From the NCBI GenBank assembly GCA_000499405.2, contig HG738138.1:12959208-13023207 (forward strand): DNA of 64,000 nt, read 5' to 3'. The number at the start of each line of letters is the position of its first letter. Position 1 is the first letter of the stretch. This document shows, piece by piece, positions 14,111 to 24,800 of this stretch. The notes below the pieces were generated by a model. That model was not told the DNA's origin and did not search any database. It was given only the letters and a program-made list of their open reading frames with translations. Source of the stretch: Onchocerca volvulus. Lineage: Eukaryota > Nematoda > Chromadorea > Rhabditida > Onchocercidae. The position numbers and the translations under genes were made by a program.

Positions 14111-14111
14111 G
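14102..14111 (+). other. Splice or trans-splice acceptor before the signal-peptide exon
   Basis: AAATTTTCAG ends 25 bases before the ATG at 14137. It is the consensus nematode acceptor and supports 14137 as a start codon. Confidence 0.4.
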
Positions 14112-14136
14112 ATACATTACAATTTATTGTGATAAT

Positions 14137-14844
14137 ATGCGCCACGAACTCTTTCTTTCTTTCTTCATGTTTCTCCTAGTGTCCAGTAAATTACCAGGAA
14201 AGTAAGTCAAAAGCATATAAAATTTCTTTAAAATATTCGAAAAATTATTAAACTTGTGTGAAGCTTTTTGAAAGGCATCTTTTTAAAATTAGAAGTCAAA
14301 ATTAAATAATTAATGTAATCCGAAATAACTGCATGAAACTGATTAAAGTAATTAATTAAATCTAATGTAATTAATTAAATCTAATGTATTACCTAAAATG
14401 CCGTAGGAAATACGAAATTATTAAGTCTAATTAGTTCATAGAACTGATTTTCACAATTATAAATTGATTTGATCAATTGTGATTCAGAGTCCAATATCGA
14501 ATTTGGAAAGGTGGAAAAGTTGATGTTATTTATACTTCAGAAATGCTTCAGAAATGGAAAACAGGTTTTCGAGGAAACGAGCGGTATAAGAATTTATAAT
14601 TTTTCAAAATGCAAAAACTTACATGAGGAAAAACTCAACTTAAGCTTTTTCCAGTTTAATTTGTTTCCTAGTTTATCTGAATTTTCCCTGATTATGTAGC
14701 TTTGTTTAAAACCCTCAAGTACAGCATTACGAATTGGTTATTTTAAGTATTGATTGAAATAAAACATTTACAAGAATAAATTTACAAACAGAGAACGGGA
14801 TCGCATTATTGACGAAATGGATTCATACATAAAGCCAAGATTTG
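14137..14844 (+). CDS. Candidate 5' exons of a secreted or membrane protein, possibly the mGluR amino terminus
   Basis: Three exons fit splice rules and phase: 14137-14201, 14488-14583 and 14792-14844. The first encodes MRHELFLSFFMFLLVSS, a textbook signal peptide, and ends at a GTAAGT donor. The second reads in part WKGGKVDVIYTSEMLQKW; the third reads ERDRIIDEMDSYIKPRF. No family is recognisable from these alone. Their place upstream of a class C receptor that lacks a visible amino-terminal lobe suggests they belong to it. The next plausible exon (15077) does not match in phase, and reading on past 14844 meets TAA at 14848-14850 and then continues coding-like. The chain may therefore be decayed or mis-predicted. 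Confidence 0.35.
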
Positions 14845-14850
14845 GTTAAT

Positions 14851-16946
14851 TTGACAATTCTATGAAATTCTTGGATCGAACTGCTTCAATTATTTTTTAT
14901 GGACCACCTTTTATTTTGAAAGAGTACATTCAAGTGATCTTTCTATACAAATAAAACCGAAAATAAATTTGTTCGTCTGTATATTTTAATCATAACAGGG
15001 AAATAATTGCTTGGAGAATAGTGTGAACACAATTTGGGATAAAATTTGAACTTTCATCACTTCTTCAAATTTTCAGAAAATCAAATTCTATTCATGTCGT
15101 TTACACTAAGTTTTATGACATCATTTCTGGATTAAAGTAAGCCATGTTCCTTCTAATCCTGTTATATCTTGATCTAATTATCGAGAACAATTTTTATAGA
15201 AATCTTCTTCAAAATCAAATTTTCATACTTGAAACTTATACATTTGTTATTTACTGTCTTGGTACGCTGGCCATGTCTGATGTTGTTAAAATTCAAGTTT
15301 ACATCTAAATTAAATAATTTGTATTGTAACATCGCTTTTATCATTTTCGATTTGAACTCACGTTTGCAATTACATTTTTAGTATTTGTAAAAATTCAAAA
15401 ATCACGATTCGAAATGCTTGGTATTCCATTAGAAAAAATAATTTAAAACCGGTATTTCGAACCCATTACTACAGCAATCTTTGACAAAGTTTATTATTCA
15501 CATGAGACTCGACCGTCATTTCCCATCGTCTATCACTTCACCATTTGCAACTTTCGATAATAAAAACCAGAAAATAGTAGGCAACCTACTCTTTTCTGCT
15601 GTTTTCAATTGTTACATTGATAGAAATAGGTTTTGAAAAGTACTCTTTCAAAAAAAAAGTAGTTGTAAGTTCATCTCCGAACACATTAAATTATCATCAT
15701 TCATGTAGATTTTATAGGAAATGAAGTTGTATCTAAAAACAAGAATTTCAATTTCCGTTCCAAATTTTTGATGAATTTTCGGATTTTCGGTAAATGTCAA
15801 CTTTACTGAAACTTTTCTTGATCGTGCCGATGATAAATTTCGTCTTACGGGGAGCCAAAACTAATGGCAAGTTGAAGATAAATGAGCTCGCAAAGATTTA
15901 AACTTGCTGAGCAGTCACAAATACGAACCTACTGCACGAGAATTTTGAGTAAATTTCGCATTTCCAATGGCGACTTTCAATTTACACATCATATTTCACA
16001 TTTCCAATATTAGATAATTCTAAGATGCACTGAAGAAGTCTTTGAATTCAGTTAATAATTTCATTTGTTAAGCGCTCCCATGGCAAACAAAATTTCATAT
16101 GATTCACTAATATTTCTAATTATTCTGCAAGTGATATTTCACTTATCTTTGTTGTGATGTCATGGCTATTTGGTAAAATAAAAACCCGATGTAAGAAATT
16201 ACCTGTAATCGGAACATTGTCTTCAATTGAAATTTGAAGCAATATTATAAGCGGTCATTGAAATGAATTATCTGTGGAACATTTTTGATTTTAATATTGA
16301 ATTCTGAATATAGGAGGGAAATGAGAAATCCATCTAAGGACATAATGTAGTAAGATGGATATAGAAAAAGAATAACATGGATTAAATGAAATTATTCAGA
16401 ACGATTTGATTTTGGCTTATTTTTGTTATATAAATATAATTAAAATAATTAGCTAAATTTTGAATGTTTGTTGGTAGTAAAAGTGAACAGATTTCATTGC
16501 GAAATAATTTTTCTGAGTAGTAAATAATTGAGAAACAATAAGACAACTAAACGAAAATTTACGAAATATCTCCAATAACTTACTAACAAGTTGTTGCATA
16601 TTTTAAGTTTCCAATAAATTTTTTTGAGCATTTCCAAAATCTTAGTCTAATATCAAAAAGGAGTTTCAATTCGATTAGAGTTTGAAATCAAATCTACAGA
16701 GAAATGTAATTTTAGTAACTTATAGGTGTATTGTATTGATCGTTGATATCGCTCCTGTTAAGAGGAGACGAAAAAATGTTCCAAAAAATAACTATCACTG
16801 TTAATGACAATAGCATTACAACACAAGGAGAAAACCAGTTCAAAAACGCTTATTTTGTTAGATACAACGGGTTATCCGGGTCGAATAACTGGGAGTACCA
16901 TATCGATAAACATTTATTTCATTTAAAGATATGTTGTGTTAACTGA
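14851..16946 (+). other. Scattered coding-like blocks, possibly ligand-binding-domain exons or remnants
   Basis: Blocks in order: 14851-14934 (KFLDRTASIIFYGPPFILKE), 15077-15136 with GTAAG donor (SIHVVYTKFYDIISGLK), 15200 to about 15284 (NLLQNQIFILETYTFVIYC then GTLAMSD), 15474-15543 (FDKVYYSHETRP), and 16743-16946 (KNAYFVRYNGL then NNWEYHIDKHL). Their order and some residues, such as the LSD-like AMSD and the YF..N.W pattern, recall the mGluR ligand-binding domain. Several have stops or phase clashes at their edges. The resemblance was judged by eye in AT-rich sequence and could be over-read. Confidence 0.25.
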
Positions 16947-19427
16947 TATGTTTTATCAATGGAAATGCTTTGATGTTTTTTCGAAAATTTTTCATGTTTG
17001 AAATTGTCATCCGAAATCACAAGCATTGATTCGCATGTAAATTGGAATTATTAAATTACTGAATCTTTGAAATTCATTTTATCAGAACTGTTCAATATAT
17101 AACATCTGAAATTTATATTATTTAAAGATAAAATTACTTTAGATGTGATAGAAATATTAAAATACAAAGAGAAAAATCTTTTTGACAATTCGCGAGGAAG
17201 GAAATTAAATTAGCGATGTTGTTAGGTTATGAAAAATACTTGCAGACTAAGTCTTAATAGGTTCAGATGATTTTATTATTAGCGAAAGGACCGATATAAA
17301 TGAATATCGAAATAACTTTGGATGATAACGGAAAAAAAAATCCATAACTTTGAAACTATCATCTCATTTTATTACTTTTCTTGATCAAAACTTTAAAAAG
17401 TAAGAGATTTAAGGAATCCCAGTTTTATTTGGAAGGTAAAAAAATCAAGTATGGTATCACTTAGAATCATGTTATTTATTTGGGGAAGCACTAAGAACAG
17501 GAAATGTATTCATAGCTGAAAAAATTCCTATCTTATGTAATTACCGAAATCGAATCGTATTGATATTTTTGCTAATCTCACTTTCCCTATCATATATTTT
17601 GCATAATTCTTTATTTTCTAGTAATTATTTTTAGTAATTCAAAGAGTTTTGCTCTTTGAAGCTTTTAGTGATATGCAATTCTTTAAAAAAACGAATAAAA
17701 TGATTCAGACCAATTAATTTTTTTCAAATTTTTAATAACAAAAAGAAATTTTATTACTACAACTATCACCACTGTTGAAATGTAAACAGATTTCCGGATA
17801 CGACAAATGCGATAGAAAATATGCTTAAAGTTTAAAGCAAATAAAATCTTAAAAGGATTAGTTTTGAGCTTTTGATTTAATTTAAAGGAAAATGTAGTTA
17901 AAATAAAAGGGAAAATGTTATGAAGAAAAAAAGCGTGTGATTTCTGTATTAAATCACAATTAGCTGCAGATTCATCGATTTGCAACATGATAGAACTCAT
18001 GCATAGTGCACTGGATCATTCTGTAAACAAAATAGAATGGATAGAATTGTAAACAAGGAATAATATGACTTATATTTCATTGATTTGATAGGTAATTTGC
18101 AAATGTCAACACAAAAAGAGATCTGACAAGAAGTACAGTAATTTCGATGAGCAAGTTTAAAACGCTGTTTGAAACGGCCGTAATAGGCTTGAGGACATTA
18201 TCTTATTAACTCAATAAATGAATTGAAAATCAAATTTCCAAACAATGAATTGAAAAATTACAGACAAACAGTATCATATATTTGCCAGCTTGAGTACGGT
18301 AATTTCACTTTTAGTTTTCTGGTAAATTCGCAAACAAAAAGATTCAATGGTAATACTTCAAAGAAAAACCAAAATAGTTTTTATTGCTGACTGAATCATA
18401 GCAGCACCAATGACAACAACAATAAATTCTTGATATTTACTTTTTTGCATTACTGAAAAGAAATGATGTTCAGCAATTTCATTTGTAATGCCAAAATTTA
18501 AAAATCTCTATATTTATTGTTTTTTAAATTTAAAAATCTCTATATTTATTATTTTTTGTTTAAAGATTGGAGTTTCAACTTTCTGTATAGATCGTCTTTC
18601 TTGTTAAGTCGCTAAATTTTACGTTCCGAATTTTCGGATGAAAACTTATTTGGATCCGAAAAAAGTAAATATAGATTGTCAGCTATGTCTTTTTCTTCCA
18701 TTCAAAAATTTTAAATATCTTTTCATTATTTAATATTTTTTATTCCGAAGATTGAATAAATGATGATGAATAAATCGAAATTTTTTGGTAATATTAGTTG
18801 ATCTTTGTATTTTAACACAGTCGGCGATTGATAAAATGTTCCAGAATGGATTAATTTGCAACCTAAGACATCTATTAAGTGTCTATTTTCAAAAGCTACA
18901 ATTGTCATAAAAGAAAATAATTTTAGAAATTTGGAGTAAAAGGAATACTTTTGTTGTTGTTGTGTGTAGCGTCTTGATATTAGTTCTAAAAAATTCTAAA
19001 ATAAACTTTTAAAAAAAAAGAAATTTTTTTAAAAAAAAAAGAAATTTTTAAAAAAAAAATTTTTTTATTCAGTTTTTTACCTATTTCTGTTTGTTGTTCA
19101 TTTGTTTAAATGCATACATTCCAAAGATTTTGCAGTTGAAATATTTCTATGCAAATCCTACTTCTGCACAGTTATTTATGGCTTAGAATAGGTTTATTTT
19201 AATCTCGAAAATTTTCATCTAAACTAACTCCCAATTGTTTTGCGAATATTTGTCCGTTATCAAATTATTCAATGTATTTAGTCAACAGGTACTGATATTT
19301 GAAGAAAATGAAATTTTATTTAAGCCTTTGCTAATAATTTGCTTTGTTTAATCTACGAATAGCCTATTGGATAACACTTGTATGCGGAGAAATTTTTACG
19401 CTACATGTTATATATATATATAATATA
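16947..19427. other. Non-coding stretch
   Basis: No supported exon. Minus-strand open frames at 17683-18000 and 18726-18908 are low in complexity, K/F/I-rich and lack splice context. It would be intron if the upstream exons belong to the receptor gene. Confidence 0.5.
18494..18550 (+). repeat. 25-bp direct repeat, two copies 32 bp apart
   Basis: The 25 bases at 18494-18518 recur exactly at 18526-18550, separated by seven bases. It is probably a local replication-slippage duplication. Confidence 0.85.
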
Positions 19428-19604
19428 TACAAAAACCATAAAAGAAACCAACAACAAAACTAAAAAAAACAAACACATCTCAAAATTATAAATAAAAGTA
19501 AAATTAAAATAATCACTAAAACCAAAACTATAACTCCACTTACCATAAGGAACAAACAAAATAATAACAACCAAAAAAAAATAAAAAATCAGAACATATC
19601 AAAT
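19428..19604 (-). pseudogene. Probable nuclear copy of mitochondrial DNA (NUMT), perhaps ND5
   Basis: On the + strand this segment is almost only A with some C, with very few G. Its complement is therefore T- and G-rich with almost no C, the strand bias of nematode mitochondrial coding strands and unlike any neighbouring DNA. Read on the minus strand in the invertebrate mitochondrial code (TGA = Trp) it is open for 58 codons, with hydrophobic stretches and pieces such as VPYGKWSYSFGF and SDYFNFTFIYNFE. These resemble the amino-terminal part of ND5, though ND2 or ND4 cannot be excluded. TA-repeat tracts flank both sides. Confidence 0.6.
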
Positions 19605-21894
19605 TATATATATATATATATTTGTTATGTTAAAAATTCTTCGTTTCTTGTCTTTATTTGTTGTCTTCTACGTTAATTGTATTCTTATATGTTGTCAACG
19701 GGTTACAGGTATTGATTTAATGTTAAGTTTGATACATGGTGATTGTTTATGAAAATGATTTATGCTTTTGCGAGCTATTCATCGATTGACCCCATTATAT
19801 CTCAATCCGCTTCAAGAGAAAAGTTTTAAAGGAAAGGTAATTTATTGTCTCATATCATAGATTTTGCTGCAGTGTCATATAAATCAATCATTTATTAATA
19901 TACGGAAATCGTCGTTTGTTTTTCTTTGGAAATATCGAAGCAAAAATTCATCGAAAAATTATTGATAGTAATAAAGGAAGCTGTGTTTATTGATAAATCA
20001 AAAAAACTTTATATACAGGAATAGCCATCCCTAGAATTTTGAAAAAAAAAAAAAAAAAAAAACCTTTAAAGAACTTGGTAAATCAGATTTCTTGGAACTG
20101 AAAAAATTATTCGAACTGTTATACCATTAATGGTTAGGATATTTTGAATTTCGTGTAGCATTACATGTAACAACTCACTTTATTTAAACTTGAATTTCAT
20201 GCAGCAAATCACTTTATTTGAACTTGCTATGACAATGAGGAACTGAGCCAACGAGAAGAGGACAATAGAAAGGATAAAAGGTAAGAAAATAAGATTCTGC
20301 GAATGATGAAGAAAACTATTCTTTATATCTCAATTATTACAAATGCAATTTTTTCTGTGCCATCTACGTTCAGTCATTTTTGTTCCTCAAAAAATTTATT
20401 AAGATCTATTAAAATGATAAACATAAGAAAAAAAAAAAAGTGAAATGGAGCAAAATTTTTCCAGAACGGTGTTGAATTAAAAGATGAATGATTCGAATGC
20501 ATTTAGCCATTATTATATTTTGCATTTCTGTAGTTTTTTCGAAAAATAGAAAATCACGTGACATTATTGGCATTTGATGTATTTTAATATTATTTATTGT
20601 GCAAAAAGGACCTTATTCTTTCCAGAATAAAATATTTATCGAAATTGGCAGAAGAGAAATTTAGATTGGTGCAGATTCAAGCTGGTAGAGAAGAAAGACA
20701 GGAAATTATCCTTTGCGATACGCTTTCTACACTCAGTTTCATCTTTGTTCCTACCTAACATTTATTGCACATTTTGAAACAAAAATCCCGTAGATACCTG
20801 ATTATATTGACAATAAAAAAGGGTATAAATTATATTATTAACATTGCTATCGCATGAGATATTATCTGAACCAGATGTTGTGGGACTTATTTTCTTCCTG
20901 GAATGCCAGACTCTAGGATTTGGCACGAAATCTAGCAGGACTGAGAAGATTAAATAAACAGATGATTCAGAACGAAAAGAGAAAAAGATGAAAATGGGAA
21001 CAGATAAAAAAGATCATTGATTTCATTGTTATTAATGCCATCATGTTCTTCCGCTTTCTCCATCAGATTTTTCAGGCCGGAGTTTTGAAATAGCGGCACC
21101 ACTCGAATTTCAGACCTTAAATTGACATTTATGAATTCCTAAAGTAAATACTTTTCATGCGCCTCTATTATTACTTCTTGGCATTCCATTAGACGAATAT
21201 ACCGTGATTTTGAAATTGCTATTTAAATTCTTGCTTATGAGATAGCGGTCAGCCATGTAAAACTTAAATTAAAATCAAAAGACAATGAAGTAAGGACTTA
21301 AGTAATTGTAAGGTACTATTGCAAAGTATTATTTTTGTTATTACGGTTCGTTTTCTGTTTGATAATGCTTTTTGTCCAAATCATTATTATTTTTTTTTAA
21401 CAGTGCTTTCGCTCCAGAGTTTATTTTGTTCCGATAAATTTTTTAAACAAAAATAACACAATGATCAATTATTGAGAAGTCCGGATAAGTTAGAATAATG
21501 GCATTTAGAAGCTTTAAAACAAGAGTGCGAATAATGGAAATTCAAAATCAGTCAACTGTTTCTTTCAAGACTACCCGAAACTTTTGCTTTAGAGCTCTAG
21601 TTAAATAGGATCTATTATTTTTCTTTTTCACTATAATTTGTTGTTTATATGTTATATTCACTCTGCATAATTTCAGCTTTCATTAAACTAAATAATTATG
21701 ACTGACAGCAGAAATCTGGCATTTATATAGTTGATATTTCATAGCTAAGTGTTTTTCCAAATAAAACTTTTAAAAATTTTGTATTCATTTTTTCGAATTT
21801 ATCCAGAGAAATTAGGAATCACATGCAGATAGTTTACATAACAATCAAAAATAGATAAAATGCAGAGAATAGGTGAATAAGACGATTTTGGTAG
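19605..21894. other. Non-coding stretch upstream of the recognisable receptor exons
   Basis: Two short coding-like frames occur. One at about 20640-20757 follows a good TTTCCAG acceptor and is open for 40 codons, but has no donor. The other, at about 20230-20281, ends at a GTAAGA donor but has no acceptor. Neither resembles a known family. The rest is AT-rich sequence with poly-A runs. Confidence 0.45.
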
Positions 21895-24800
21895 AGTATG
21901 TCAAATTCAAGTAATACATGTAACTTATGCTGCACTCGTTTTGGATTGGTTGTTGATTTGCTGAATTGAATTTCACTGAAATGCAGTAATATATATATAT
22001 TTTGTTAGTCAATGAGAATTTCTTAAATAATAAAAACTATAAAAATTGGACAACGTGTTCATCAATGAACTTTAGCAATTGCAATATTTCCAAAACTGAT
22101 TTCGATGGAGAACGATTGCAAAGTTACTACGGAAACGTTTCAATTGCTCGTACGTCTGATATTATCAAGGAGAAATAAAAAAAAAAAAAAAAAAAAAATT
22201 AAAACGAATATCATAAATAGTTCCCCGAGGCAGTAAATTTTAGAATATCTTCAATTTTTTAAAAATTCACTGGAGTTTGAATCTATGCATCGTTTAAAGC
22301 CATTGCATAACATTAAATTCTTCTGGTATATTGACCATTTCTTCATATACAACAAACTGTATTGTAATCTGACATATTCTTCCGTATCCAATCTTTTTTT
22401 TTTTTTTTTCAATAAAATTTCTATGATTATGATTAGTACAGCTGGTGTTCCACCACATATTGACGCAAATGGTGATGGGATTGGCAATTATAATATTTAT
22501 CAGTTAAATGATACGGGTTATTATCAAATTGTTGGCAAATGGACTGCTGGGAAAAAACTCGACCTAAATGTCCATCGTGTCAGGTTGCAATATTTAAAAA
22601 TAATTTGATTATGACTAAATCTCTCCTCAAAAAATAAGACATTTCAAGGTACGCAAATTTATAATTTTTTTACTGATCTTGAAATTACTTTTTAGAAAAG
22701 GTCTGAAAAGATGGAATGGTTCTTTGCCACTATCGGTATGCAGCACAAATTGTCTTCAAGGATATTATCGTGCTTATCAGGACCAGAATTTCCGCTGGAC
22801 TTGCATACCATGCGACGTCTCGACATCTATAATTGTCAACGAAACGAACGAAAAAACTTTAAAAAGAGTTCAAGTGCTGTTTCTTTTGAACACTAAATAA
22901 GCAGTGAACGAAAGTGAAATTCGAAATATAAGAAACTTTTCAAACTTTGAAATTTTTGATCATTCGTGCTCTGAACTGGTTCTCGGATTTCTCTAAAGTA
23001 AAATCTGAAATCACTTTTCAGTTGTGTCCAATGTCCATTAGGTTATGGACCTAATGAGGACTTGCTTGCATGTAAATTAATACCGCCGACAACGCTGGAA
23101 TATAATAGTCCATGCGTAGTCTTACCGGCTGTATCTTCTACACTAGGCATAGCTGCTACACTTTTCGTTGTTGGAGTAATTTTTCTCTTTTATTTTAAAA
23201 AATTCAAATTCAAAATGCAAAAAATTTTAAAATCCATTGATGTCGAATCCTCACTAAAATATTTCTAATCCAAATATTTCTAAAATATTTGGAGGAAGAA
23301 TAATTTCGAATTCAATATCTTGCTGAAACCTTTTGATAGGTTTGAAATTTTAACGTTTTTGGTATTTTTAACTTACAAAATTAATCATTTCTCCATGATT
23401 AATAACTTCGGTTCGTCCCAATTAAATTAAATTTGTTCTCGATTGGATATGATTGAATTTAAGTTATTTTGTTCAACAGGTATGTATTCGATATATTAGT
23501 ACATCTGTTATAATGGCATCCGACCGTGAACTATGCTATTTTATGTTGGGTGGAATTTTATTATGTTATTTTGTAACTTTCATTCTTGTATCTAAGCCAA
23601 GCGTGGTAATATGCGCGGCATCATGGATCCTTATTGGCGTATCAATGTCTGCCATTTATGCCGCCATTTTAACCGAAACAAATCTTCTGGCCAGAATATT
23701 TTTGATGCAAGATGCAAGGCATCTCGACTGCATTGTACCCAGGGCGCAGGTTCATTTTCTCGAATTTCACAGTTTGATTTCAGTTTTCCAAATTCATAAT
23801 AAGGCTTTGATATGAATAAGAACGAAAGCAAAAGAAAAAAAATGGTACGCAATATTTGAAAATTCAAAAACTGACCGACAATTTTGTCATGAGAAATTAT
23901 ATATTATATTTCATGCAAATTTAAAAAGATTTTTACAAACATGATGCAACTTCTATTTAATGCACAGTTTAATTTTGAAATGCAGAAATATAAACTTTTT
24001 ATTTCAGATAGCAATATGTTTGGGCATTGTATCGATACAGCTGATCGGTTCTTTAATATGGCTGCTTATTGATCCGCCGGGTACCACTGTCCTGTTTCCA
24101 TCACGGGAAGAAGCAATTTTAACCTCTAAAGCTAGAGCCTCTCATTTGCTGATCTCATTACTATACAATATGTTTTTGATCATCGCCTGTGCATTGTATG
24201 CCTTCAAAACACGAAAAATTCCGGAAAATTTCAATGAAACACGATTGATTGGCTTCACAATGTACAGTACGAGCATTTCATGGCTTTCCTTTGGTTAGTT
24301 GCTGAACTTTTTATCACACTCGCCATATTTGCATCCGCAGCATTGAAAATTCATATTGCAATGCAAAATATGAAACTTTGCTTGTGCGTGATTCGAATAC
24401 ACCACTCCAAGAATGAGTGCCAGTATCACGCAATATTTATAAACTAAATAGTATTAGAATTCTTTCTTTCCAGGACCAATTTATTTTGTAACACAGAATA
24501 ATTTCAAGGTGACAGATTTGTCAATTACCGATTTTGAATGAAACTGTGGTTAAGCGTTATGCTGCATTTTGCATGATTTTTTGGTGGTATATGTTTTGAT
24601 GTATCACTCTGCATGCTCATTTTTTTTGTCCTTGAAATTATATATCTGTTTGATTTAGAAGAACTAATTCCTTACTACACTTTTTAAAAACCGATAATAA
24701 CACATTCGATTTATCCAAAGACATATTTACTTCTACAAATATAACTTATCGCTAAGCAAAAGTTTTATTTGGAGACATAAGATAATAATTTGCATATTGC

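Noticed and set aside
15780..15930. YGE and ELA-type pieces resembling the mGluR hinge region
   Set aside because: The pieces lie in different frames with stops between them; too weak to add to the receptor model.
22285..22440. Plus-strand frame running into the receptor exon from the left
   Set aside because: It crosses the acceptor at 22440/22441; the donor at 22149/22150 joins exon 22442 in correct phase and gives a better mGluR match.
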